NCBI GenBank assembly: GCA_937920345.1
Contig: CALGVA010000037.1
Coordinates: 31,819 to 95,818, forward strand
Reading direction: 5' to 3'
Length of the DNA stretch: 64,000 nucleotides
Origin: an uncultured Lachnospiraceae bacterium
Lineage (GTDB): Bacteria > Bacillota > Clostridia > Lachnospirales > Lachnospiraceae
Shown here: piece by piece, positions 54,398 to 61,882 of the stretch
How the letters are laid out: each line of letters begins with the position of its first letter
Position numbering within the stretch: position 1 is the first letter of the stretch
The notes under the pieces: model-generated
What the model was told of the DNA's origin: nothing
Seen by the model: the letters and a program-made list of their open reading frames with translations, nothing else
Database searches by the model: none
Made by a program: the position numbers and the translations under genes

Positions 54398-55681
54398 ATG
54401 AGCTACAAGAAATTTATTCCCTGTATTTATTTATATAGAGGCGATGCAGTCAAAGGCTTCTCAGACCACACGATCATTGACACCAACCCGGTAGCACTGG
54501 CCAAGTTCTACAGCGATAATAATGCGGATGAACTCATTGTATATGACATGTCCGAGGGCGATGCAGAGCATGAAGAGGCGCTTGATCTCATTAAGGCGCT
54601 CTGCAATGAGGCGGAGGTTCCCGTAATTGGCGCCGGGAACATCAGGCGCATGGAGGATGTCAAGAAACTGCTGTATGCCGGCTGTAAGAAAGCGGCGCTC
54701 AACTATTCCAGACCGGAGAATGTGGAACTCACGGAAGAAGTGTCTTTAAAATTTGGCAGGGATAAGATCGTGGCATGCGTATCGGATGCGGAGACGATCA
54801 CGGATAATGCGTTCCTTCTGTCGCAGTATGTGGAGGAACTCATTTTAGTGAAAGAGAAAGGCTTAAAAGAAGCGATCAGCGTATCTAAAATGCCTTTGAT
54901 TGCTTCTGTGCCGGAAGTTTCTCTCGATAAAATACTGGAACTGCTGTCCAAAGACAACGTGCGCGGCATATCCGGCTACGCGATCAACCAGAATGCCAAG
55001 GAACTGCTTGCCATCAAAGCGCTCTGCCAGAACAACGGCATCGCGGTCAATACCTTTGAGCCCGAGATCCGCTGGGAAGAGTTTAAACTGAACTCCGACG
55101 GACATGTGACGGTAGTCGTCCAGGATTATAAGACGGATGAAGTCCTGATGGTGGCTTATATGAACGAGGAAGCCTATAATATGACGCTTAAGACGGGCAA
55201 GATGACTTATTACAGCAGAAGCCGTCAGGAACTTTGGGTTAAAGGAGAGACAAGCGGCCACTTCCAGTATGTGAAATCGCTCATGGCGGACTGCGATAAG
55301 GACACGATCCTTGCTAAAGTTTCCCAGATCGGGGCTGCCTGCCATACAGGTGCACATTCCTGCTTCTTCAACGAGATCATGACCAAAGAATATGAAGAGA
55401 CAAACCCGCTCAGAGTGTTCGAGCAGGTGTTTGATGTGATTAAGGACCGCAAAATACATCCGAAGGAGGGGTCTTACACAAATTATCTGTTTGATAAAGG
55501 CATCGATAAGATCCTGAAGAAACTCGGTGAAGAGGCGACAGAAATCGTAATTGCAGCCAAGAACCCTAACGCAAACGAGGTTAAGTATGAAATTTCGGAT
55601 TTTCTGTATCATATGATGGTGCTGATGGCAGAGAAAAATGTGACCTGGGAAGAGATTACGACAGAATTGGCACAAAGATAG
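54398..55681 (+). CDS. hisIE: HisIE bifunctional enzyme with N-terminal HisA/HisF-like barrel
   Basis: The 427-residue protein has three parts. Residues 1-215 form a TIM barrel resembling HisA/HisF (phosphate loop GAGNIRRMEDVKKLLYAGC). Its first strand reads IPCIYLYRG where active enzymes have IPCLD, so the catalytic Asp is a Tyr. Residues 225-330 are phosphoribosyl-AMP cyclohydrolase (HisI: YYSRSRQELWVKGETSGH, metal site DCDKDT, CHTGAHSCF). Residues 340-427 are phosphoribosyl-ATP pyrophosphatase (HisE: KILKKLGEEATEIVIAAKN, EISDFLYHMMVLM). The latter two catalyse steps two and three of histidine synthesis. The ATG at 54398 is the best fit but its AAAGG is far (15 bases); ATG 54356 would add 14 residues. 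Last gene of the operon. Confidence 0.9.
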   Translation: MSYKKFIPCIYLYRGDAVKGFSDHTIIDTNPVALAKFYSDNNADELIVYDMSEGDAEHEEALDLIKALCNEAEVPVIGAGNIRRMEDVKKLLYAGCKKAALNYSRPENVELTEEVSLKFGRDKIVACVSDAETITDNAFLLSQYVEELILVKEKGLKEAISVSKMPLIASVPEVSLDKILELLSKDNVRGISGYAINQNAKELLAIKALCQNNGIAVNTFEPEIRWEEFKLNSDGHVTVVVQDYKTDEVLMVAYMNEEAYNMTLKTGKMTYYSRSRQELWVKGETSGHFQYVKSLMADCDKDTILAKVSQIGAACHTGAHSCFFNEIMTKEYEETNPLRVFEQVFDVIKDRKIHPKEGSYTNYLFDKGIDKILKKLGEEATEIVIAAKNPNANEVKYEISDFLYHMMVLMAEKNVTWEEITTELAQR

Positions 55682-55725
55682 CTCAAAAAATCTCTGATTT
55701 TTCAATTTATCTTTCTAAATAAATA

Positions 55726-55775
55726 TAACGGTAGTTATGATAATCTGTTTTTATTGTAACTACCGTTATTTTAAT
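55726..55775 (+). terminator. Terminator of the histidine operon
   Basis: Perfect 12-bp stem TAACGGTAGTTA (55726-55737) with TAACTACCGTTA (55757-55768), loop of 19, followed by TTTTAATG. Confidence 0.85.
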
Positions 55776-56338
55776 GTAAAGACAAAAAAAATAGTTTTTT
55801 GCCATCAAATTATATTTTACGACAACGTTTTTATGACAAGATTTTTCTTTCAATAAATACGAAAAATAAACATGTAAATTTTTCTGATATAGTGTAAAAA
55901 CATGACAGAAAATAAAAACACAAGAAAATATGTTCCGAAAATTTGTTCATACTAAAAATGGCATAGTTGTCCTTATTGATCAGATAATTCGCAAAACTTG
56001 CATTATAGCTATAATTTTCCAAATGAAAAAATGTACTTTGCAGGATTTCCTGCGTATAAAAATAAGAAAAATTATGAAGGGGAAAATTTATATTTTAAAA
56101 TAACAATTGAAATGTAATTTTTGCTAAAATATGTATATCGAAGGAAATGCGAGATTACAGTCGTTAATTTTGATCGTAATTATGAATAACGTCTGTGTTC
56201 TAAAATTCTACGACGTATATGGCGGATGTGGTACACTGTACATGCTGAAACGTTCTTTTTCGCGGGGACAAAACATAAAATAGAGCAACAGAATCTGTAA
56301 ATACGGGGTGAAAGATCGAATATTACAATTGTCAATCA
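55776..56338. other. About 560 bp of very AT-rich intergenic sequence
   Basis: No coding frame with a ribosome site is convincing. It contains long A and T runs, a small hairpin GCAGG-ATTT-CCTGC (56040-56053), and GAAGGGGAAAA at 56076-56086, which looks like a ribosome site without a gene. It ends at the structured leader copy B. The much lower GC than its surroundings suggests either a decayed gene or a large regulatory region. Confidence 0.5.
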
Positions 56339-56343
56339 CGGGA

Positions 56344-56419
56344 TTTGCGTCTGCGCGCTGCCTGCCGCAAACTTGTTTCATGCGATGTTTCGACAAAGTT
56401 GAGACAAAAGCAGCGCAGA
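56344..56419 (+). ncRNA. Candidate structured leader (possible pseudoknot), copy B
   Basis: Stem 1 TTTGCG (56344-56349) with CGCAAA (56366-56371). Loop bases GCGCTGC (56355-56361) pair with GCAGCGC (56410-56416), five bases before the AAGGAGG of the 56433 gene. A further hairpin TTGTTTC/GAGACAA (about 56373-56407) fills the second loop. It shares ATTTG-Y-G-TCTGCGCGC, AAACTYGTT and ATGCGA with copy A at 18270. Confidence 0.45.
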
Positions 56420-56432
56420 AAAGGAGGAAAGA

Positions 56433-56846
56433 ATGGATCATAAAGTTCCTTTGGAGAAAAAAATGGCTCTGGCCAGATACATAAGGGAGGAAAATCACGG
56501 GAACCGCATTAAAATCAGACAGCGGGAAAATATTTTATATGGAACAGACACACAGCCGCCGCTTTATGACAGGGGAAATTTACCGTCGGGAGAGCAGACC
56601 TACACAAAACAGTCACAGGAAGGCGGCATGGTGCCGGTATATTCCATGGGTACGTTCAAATACCGTATGATGCTGGCGATTCTTTTGTTTGTGGGATTCC
56701 TGCTCTGCGATACAGGCGGTGATAAAATCGGGAAATACACCACGAACGATATTCACAATATGATTATGGCGGATACGTTCCATTTATACGACGGAGAGGG
56801 TAATGAGACAATGGAAGGACTGGCGGCATTGCTTGATTTTAAGTGA
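56433..56846 (+). CDS. Small single-pass membrane protein of unknown function (137 aa)
   Basis: I do not recognise this family. A polar, basic N-terminal half (1-75; KMALARYIREENHGNRIKIRQR) precedes one transmembrane helix (about 78-95: MMLAILLFVGFLLCDT) and a short acidic outside segment ending MADTFHLYDGEGNETMEG. The topology suggests an inner-membrane protein with cytoplasmic N-terminus. The AAGGAGG ribosome site is nearly perfect. It lies 159 bp before the B12-binding radical SAM gene, with a branched repeat between. Confidence 0.75.
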   Translation: MDHKVPLEKKMALARYIREENHGNRIKIRQRENILYGTDTQPPLYDRGNLPSGEQTYTKQSQEGGMVPVYSMGTFKYRMMLAILLFVGFLLCDTGGDKIGKYTTNDIHNMIMADTFHLYDGEGNETMEGLAALLDFK

Positions 56847-56862
56847 TGTATCCTATATACTA

Positions 56863-56969
56863 AGACAAGAAGAATTTCTAAGGCGTCAAAATACGCCGCC
56901 CAAGAAATTCTACGGCTTGCTATGCAAGCCTTTCTTGTCTGGAAGAATGCGTAAAGCATGCATTCTTCC
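56863..56969 (+). repeat. Branched palindromic element plus adjacent perfect hairpin
   Basis: Outer stem AGACAAGAA (56863-56871) with TTCTTGTCT (56932-56940). Within it are an 8-bp stem GAATTTCT (56872-56879) with AGAAATTC (56903-56910) carrying the tip GGCGT/ACGCC, and a second hairpin GGCTTGC-TAT-GCAAGCC (56914-56930). Together this forms a three-way junction. Directly after it comes a 10-bp perfect hairpin GGAAGAATGC/GCATTCTTCC (56941-56969). There is no T-run, so this is not a plain terminator. Confidence 0.75.
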
Positions 56970-57005
56970 CAGAATTGGCTTTTACAAAAAGAAGGAATAC
57001 GATTT

Positions 57006-58871
57006 ATGAGAAAATTAGCATTAAGTGACGAGATATTAATGCAGGTGGAGAAGCCTGCGCGCTATATCGGCAATGAAGTGAATTCCGTGGTGAAGGACAA
57101 AGAAAAGGTGGCGGTGCGGTTTGCCATGTGTTTTCCGGACGTGTATGAGATCGGCATGTCGCATCTGGGTATCCAGATCATCTACAGTATGCTGAATGAA
57201 TGGGACGATGTGTGGTGTGAACGGGTCTATTCCCCGTGGGTGGATCTGGATAAAATCATGCGTGAGAAGCATATTCCGCTGTTCGGTCTGGAATCGCAGG
57301 ATCCCGTAAGAGACATGGACTTTCTGGGCATCACTGTCCAGTATGAGATGTGCTATACGAATATACTGCAGGTGCTCGATCTGGCACAGATACCGCTTCT
57401 GGCCGCGGAGCGCGGAGAAGACATGCCGATTGTAATCGGCGGCGGACCATGCACTTATAATCCGGAGCCGATCGCGGACTTTTTCGATCTGTTCTATATC
57501 GGAGAAGGAGAGACGCAGTACCGCCGGCTGCTTGACTGGTATATTGAGAATCGGAATCAGGGCGGTACCCGGGCGGATTTCCTTAAGGGCGCTGCGAAGA
57601 TTCCTGGAATCTATGTGCCGCAGTTATATGAAGAGATATATAACGAGGACGGCACGATCGGCGGACGTAAGAAACTGTATGAGGATCTTCCGGACACCAT
57701 CTTAAAAGAGATCGTGACAGATGTGACAGATGCGCATTATCCGTTAAAACCGGTGGTGCCTTTTATCAAAGTGACGCAGGACAGGGTTGTCCTCGAGATA
57801 CAGCGCGGATGTATCCGGGGATGCCGGTTCTGCCAGGCGGGACAGCTTTATCGTCCCGTGCGTGAGCGGGATGTGGACAGGCTGAAAGAATATGCTGCAC
57901 AGATGCTTAAGAACACGGGACATGAGGAGATATCCTTAAGCTCCTTAAGTTCCAGCGATTACTCCCGTCTGGATGAGCTTCTGGACTTTCTGATTGAAGA
58001 CTGCAGCAGGCAGCATACCAATATATCCCTGCCGTCGCTGCGCATCGACGCCTTCTCTCTGGACGTGATGAGCAAGGTGCAGGACGTGAAGAAGAGCAGT
58101 CTGACTTTTGCGCCGGAGGCGGGCAGCCAGAGGCTGCGGGATGTCATCAACAAAGGGCTTACCGAGGATGTGATCTTACAAGGCGCTGCGCTGGCTTTTG
58201 AAGGCGGCTGGACGAGGGTGAAGCTTTACTTCATGCTTGGCCTGCCCACGGAGACCGAGGAGGATATTAAAGGCATCGGCGACCTCTCCAATAAGATCGC
58301 GGCGGTCTTCTTTGATACTGTGCCGAAGGACAGGCGTGTCAACGGGAAGGTACAGATCGTCACAAGTACGTCCTTTTTTATACCGAAACCGTTTACGCCG
58401 TTCCAGTGGGCACCTATGTGTACGAAGGAAGAGTTCCTCGAGAAAGCATATCAGACGAAACAGGGCATTATGGAACAGTTAAACCAGAAGAGCATCAAAT
58501 ATAACTGGCATGAGGCCGACTTAAGTGTATTGGAGGGCGTTTTTGCAAGGGGTGACCGCAAGATTGCCAGGGTGATTCTGGAAGCCTATAAAAGGGGCTG
58601 TCTGTTTGACTCCTGGAGCGAATATTTTCACAACGATGTGTGGTTGCAGTGTTTTGCGGACTGTGGTCTGGATATTGGCTTCTACACGACAAGAAAGCGG
58701 GCGGACGACGAGATTTTCCCGTGGGATTTCCTGGATTGCGGCGTAACGAAGGAATTTCTTCTGCGTGAGTGGAAGAAAGCGCAGACGGAAACAGTGTCCC
58801 CTAACTGTAAAGTACAGTGTCAGGGATGCGGTGCGAACCGTTTTGGCAGCGGAATCTGTTACGAGCACTAA
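57006..58871 (+). CDS. B12-binding domain radical SAM protein, TIGR03960 type
   Basis: The 621-residue protein has an N-terminal cobalamin-binding-like Rossmann region (about 35-190), a radical SAM domain with cluster motif QRGCIRGCRFCQAGQLYRPVRER (shown in part: C-x3-C-x2-C), the SLSSSDYSRL strand and a C-terminal extension ending in a cysteine cluster (CKVQCQGCGANRFGSGIC). Family members occur with the DUF2344 protein that follows; the reaction is not established. ATG 57006 has AAGGA about ten bases upstream; a longer frame from 56958 runs through the hairpin repeats and is not a likely start. Confidence 0.9.
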   Translation: MRKLALSDEILMQVEKPARYIGNEVNSVVKDKEKVAVRFAMCFPDVYEIGMSHLGIQIIYSMLNEWDDVWCERVYSPWVDLDKIMREKHIPLFGLESQDPVRDMDFLGITVQYEMCYTNILQVLDLAQIPLLAAERGEDMPIVIGGGPCTYNPEPIADFFDLFYIGEGETQYRRLLDWYIENRNQGGTRADFLKGAAKIPGIYVPQLYEEIYNEDGTIGGRKKLYEDLPDTILKEIVTDVTDAHYPLKPVVPFIKVTQDRVVLEIQRGCIRGCRFCQAGQLYRPVRERDVDRLKEYAAQMLKNTGHEEISLSSLSSSDYSRLDELLDFLIEDCSRQHTNISLPSLRIDAFSLDVMSKVQDVKKSSLTFAPEAGSQRLRDVINKGLTEDVILQGAALAFEGGWTRVKLYFMLGLPTETEEDIKGIGDLSNKIAAVFFDTVPKDRRVNGKVQIVTSTSFFIPKPFTPFQWAPMCTKEEFLEKAYQTKQGIMEQLNQKSIKYNWHEADLSVLEGVFARGDRKIARVILEAYKRGCLFDSWSEYFHNDVWLQCFADCGLDIGFYTTRKRADDEIFPWDFLDCGVTKEFLLREWKKAQTETVSPNCKVQCQGCGANRFGSGICYEH

Positions 58872-58952
58872 TAAGTCAGACCTGCACGGTAATTTTGAAA
58901 CCGCGTATCATGAGCAAGATAGAGAAAGGTTAAAAAGTAAGAGGTTAACCCT

Positions 58953-59651
58953 ATGAAAATCAGAATTAAATTCGCCAAATACGGCACAATGAAATTCATC
59001 GGACATCTGGATATGATGCGTTTTTTCCAGAAAGCGATCAGGCGCGCGGATATCGATATCAAATATTCCGAAGGATTCAGCCCCCATCAGATCATGTCCT
59101 TTGCGGCACCTCTCGGTCTCGGTCTCGAAAGTTACGGGGAATATATGGACATAGAGGTGCGTTCCATGACTTCCACGGAGGATATGAAGCGCGCGCTTGG
59201 TCAGGTCATGGTGGAGGGTGTGGAGGTGCTTTCTGTCACTGTGCTGCCGGAGCAGGTCAGGAATGCGATGGCCAGCGTTGCGGCGGCTTCCTACAGTATT
59301 AAAATGAAAGAAGGATCGTTTCCGATCACCGGTCTTGAGAGGAAACTGCAGGATTTTTACAGTCAGGATACCATTCCTTACATCAAAGAGGCGAAGAAGA
59401 GCACGGTGGAACTGGACCTGAGACAAGGAATCTATGAACTTCACAGCGATGCTGACGGCGCGATCTATATGCTTGTGAATGCCAGCAGCAGCGGCAATAT
59501 CAAACCGGCGATGGTTCTGGAAAAGTTCTTTGAATTTGCAGGCGTGGAAATTCCGGTGACGGCTTATCAGGTGACCCGGATGGAAACTTACACAGAACTT
59601 ACGACGGAGGGTGAAAAGCAGAGACTGATTCCGCTGGCCGAGGTCGGATAG
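58953..59651 (+). CDS. Radical SAM associated protein, TIGR03936/DUF2344
   Basis: The 232-residue protein carries the family signature KFAKYGTMKFIGHLDMMRFFQKAIRRA in outline (residues 5-32) and SEGFSPHQIMSFAAPLGLGLES. It is usually encoded right after the TIGR03960 protein, sometimes fused to it, and the two are thought to act together on RNA or tRNA modification, which is unproven. AGAGG is ten bases before the ATG. In most Clostridia RNase G and L21 follow directly; here a three-gene module is inserted first. Confidence 0.9.
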   Translation: MKIRIKFAKYGTMKFIGHLDMMRFFQKAIRRADIDIKYSEGFSPHQIMSFAAPLGLGLESYGEYMDIEVRSMTSTEDMKRALGQVMVEGVEVLSVTVLPEQVRNAMASVAAASYSIKMKEGSFPITGLERKLQDFYSQDTIPYIKEAKKSTVELDLRQGIYELHSDADGAIYMLVNASSSGNIKPAMVLEKFFEFAGVEIPVTAYQVTRMETYTELTTEGEKQRLIPLAEVG

Positions 59652-59693
59652 TATAAGAGTATGGGAAAATATTTAAAAAAATTATAAAAACAC

Positions 59694-59724
59694 TTGACCT
59701 TCCACCTTGTGGAAGCCTTATTCT
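59694..59724 (+). promoter_or_regulatory. MerR-type promoter and operator of the 59812 regulator
   Basis: TTGACC (59694-59699), a 19-bp spacer and TATTCT (59719-59724). The spacer holds the perfect inverted repeat CTTCCAC-CTT-GTGGAAG (59699-59715). The over-long spacer with a central palindrome is the hallmark of promoters twisted open by MerR proteins, here most likely by the product of the adjacent gene. Confidence 0.8.
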
Positions 59725-59811
59725 GACCATATCAGGAAACACTGCAGGTACAGCGGACGATCGAAGACCGGTAAGCGATACAGGCGGTATAACGGGAAAG
59801 GGAACTGCTCC

Positions 59812-60453
59812 ATGAAAATCAACGAAGTAGAACTGCAGGTGGGCATCACCAAGAAGAATATCCGATTCTATGAACAGCAGGGACTTTTAAGTCCCAGGAG
59901 AAATGCAGAAAACGGATACCGGGATTATGCTGAGGCAGATGTTGCTGAGTTAAAGAAAATCAAGCTGCTCAGAAAACTGTCTCTTCCGATTGAGGAAATC
60001 CGGAAAATTCAATCCGGCGATCTGCTGCTTGAGGATGCATTGCAGAGACAATTGATCGTTCTGGAACGGGAGCGGAGCAATTTGCAGGAGACTTCGAGAC
60101 TCTGTCATAATCTGATGGAAGACCGCTGCAAATACCCGAGTCTTTCCCCTGATGAGTATTTAGAAAGGATGGTGGAGATGGAGAAGGAGGGAACAAAGTT
60201 TGCAAATGTGAGTAAAAATGATATTATTCAGAAGAAACGCGGTTCTGTGATTGCCGCAATGGTATTCATTTTAATTATGATATTTCTGATCTGTGTTTTT
60301 GTATGGGGCTATATGACCGATCCGATTCCGGTCTGGATGCTGGGTGTGTTTATTCTGGTGCCGGTTGTGGTGATTATGGCAGTGATAATATCATTATTAC
60401 AACGTATCAAAGAGATTGAAGGAGGAGAAGAGGATGCTGCTCGTAAATACTGA
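59812..60453 (+). CDS. MerR-family regulator with C-terminal membrane helices
   Basis: The 213-residue protein has a MerR helix-turn-helix with wing (residues 1-70: MKINEVELQVGITKKNIRFYE, then YRDYAEADVAELKKIKLLRKL), a dimer coiled coil (about 80-110), and two transmembrane helices at the end (about 145-200: VIAAMVFILIMIFLICVFVWGY and VWMLGVFILVPVVVIMAVIIS regions). A membrane tail is unusual for MerR. GAAAGGGA precedes ATG 59812. The gene overlaps the YbjQ gene by 20 bp and is preceded by its own MerR-type operator. Confidence 0.88.
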   Translation: MKINEVELQVGITKKNIRFYEQQGLLSPRRNAENGYRDYAEADVAELKKIKLLRKLSLPIEEIRKIQSGDLLLEDALQRQLIVLERERSNLQETSRLCHNLMEDRCKYPSLSPDEYLERMVEMEKEGTKFANVSKNDIIQKKRGSVIAAMVFILIMIFLICVFVWGYMTDPIPVWMLGVFILVPVVVIMAVIISLLQRIKEIEGGEEDAARKY

Positions 60454-60748
60454 TTATATTGCAGGAAAAGAACTGGAAACATTGGGAATTGTAAAAGGAA
60501 GTATCGTACAGACTAAAAACTTCGGCAAGGATTTCATGGCAGGTATCAAGACGCTTGTCGGCGGCGAAGTGACGGAATATACGGATATGCTCAATCAGGC
60601 CCGTCAGATTGCCGTGAAGCGTATGGTGGATGAGGCGCAGGCGTTAGGTGCCGATGCGGTCGTCAATGTAAGATATGCCTCATCTTCTGTTATGCAGGGT
60701 GCGGCGGAAGTGATCGCATACGGTACGGCGGTGAAATACAGAAATTAA
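60434..60748 (+). CDS. YbjQ-family (UPF0145) protein
   Basis: The 104-residue protein belongs to the YbjQ, heavy-metal-binding-domain-like family (YIAGKELETLGIVKGSIVQTKN, GGEVTEYTDML, ALGADAVVNVRY). The fold is a small alpha/beta barrel-like oligomer of unknown role. ATG 60434 lies eight bases after GGAGG; both sit inside the end of the MerR gene, so translation is coupled. It is followed by an 11-bp hairpin. Confidence 0.9.
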   Translation: MLLVNTDYIAGKELETLGIVKGSIVQTKNFGKDFMAGIKTLVGGEVTEYTDMLNQARQIAVKRMVDEAQALGADAVVNVRYASSSVMQGAAEVIAYGTAVKYRN

Positions 60749-60770
60749 ATATTTTATTATGAAATAATGG

Positions 60771-60800
60771 AAATACCCTGCTGATTATGGCAGGGTATTT
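60771..60800. terminator. Hairpin after the MerR-YbjQ pair
   Basis: Perfect 11-bp stem AAATACCCTGC (60771-60781) with GCAGGGTATTT (60790-60800). The T-run is short, so termination may be partial. Confidence 0.6.
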
Positions 60801-60827
60801 GACTAAATGGAACAGGGAGATCACGAT

Positions 60828-61703
60828 ATGGACAATAAAATAACACCTAAACGCACTATTATATTCTGTGTCATCACCTTTGTGCTGACATGGGCGCTGG
60901 TATCCGTTATTCCGCTTACCGGAATGGCATACGGTGCCAGCCTGGAATCTATGCTGATTGTGTCAGCCTGCATGTTTATGCCGACGATCGGCAATGTGCT
61001 TACAAGACTTGTGACGAAACAGGGGTTCTCGGACTTTAAACTGGCCCCCAGGTTCAAGGGCAACGGAAAGAACTATCTGCTTGCCTACTTTAGCTTTATC
61101 ATTTTAATCTATCTGGGCGTTGTGGTCTACTATCTGCTCTACAGGGAACAGTTCACCCTGTCAGGCGGTATTATGTATCAATCGGTTTCGACGGGAGAAA
61201 ACCTGCAGGTTACGCAGCTTATCATCAGTATCGTTACTGCAGCGGTAATCTCACCGGTGATTAATCTGATCCCGACGCTGGGGGAAGAAATCGGCTGGCG
61301 CGGCTATCTGCTGTACGGGTTGAAAAACTCCTGCGGAAGCGTGAAAGCAGTCCTGTTTACGGGCATTATATGGGGATTCTGGCATGCGCCGATGATTGCC
61401 ATGGGACATAATTACGGTACGGCCTATTCCGGTTATCCGGTTGTCGGCATTCTGTTGATGGTTGTTTTCTGTGTGGCGATCGGTATTGTCGAAAGCTATC
61501 TTACGCTGCGCACGGACAGCGTCCTGCCGGCGGCGATCTGTCACAGTGCAGTCAACGGACTGGCGGCGACCGGGATCGGTTTTATCAATACAAGCGAATA
61601 TAATCCGCTTCTGGGACCGACGTATGCGGGAATCATACCGCTGATCCCGACGATATTGTTTGCGGGCTATCTTATGTACAGAATCAGGGAAGAGGATTTA
61701 TAA
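60828..61703 (+). CDS. CPBP-family intramembrane glutamic protease
   Basis: The 291-residue protein has about eight transmembrane helices and the Abi/CPBP motifs: GEEIGWRGYLL (the paired Glu and Arg), FWHAPM (His), and a later ICHSAVN (His). These residues form the active site of Rce1-type proteases. Possible roles in Gram-positives include processing of peptides or bacteriocin immunity. GGAG is eight bases before ATG 60828. It follows the MerR-YbjQ pair closely and may belong to the same regulated unit by read-through. Confidence 0.9.
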   Translation: MDNKITPKRTIIFCVITFVLTWALVSVIPLTGMAYGASLESMLIVSACMFMPTIGNVLTRLVTKQGFSDFKLAPRFKGNGKNYLLAYFSFIILIYLGVVVYYLLYREQFTLSGGIMYQSVSTGENLQVTQLIISIVTAAVISPVINLIPTLGEEIGWRGYLLYGLKNSCGSVKAVLFTGIIWGFWHAPMIAMGHNYGTAYSGYPVVGILLMVVFCVAIGIVESYLTLRTDSVLPAAICHSAVNGLAATGIGFINTSEYNPLLGPTYAGIIPLIPTILFAGYLMYRIREEDL

Positions 61704-61772
61704 GGAATCGTATACAGAGCGATTTTACTTGCGAAATAGTGCAAGGACGAACTTTTACTGAAATTTACATTT

Positions 61773-61801
61773 TTGGCTTTTTCCCTGCTTTGTGGTATAC
61801 T
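61773..61801 (+). promoter_or_regulatory. Promoter of the RNase G gene
   Basis: TTGGCT (61773-61778), 17 bp, TATACT (61796-61801); predicted start near 61808 with about 75 nt of leader. Confidence 0.55.
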
Positions 61802-61882
61802 ATAACGTATGCAGAAAAATGTACATGAAATGAAGCATTGTAATGCTTATAGTTCTTATATACCAACGGAAGCAGGAAAACC

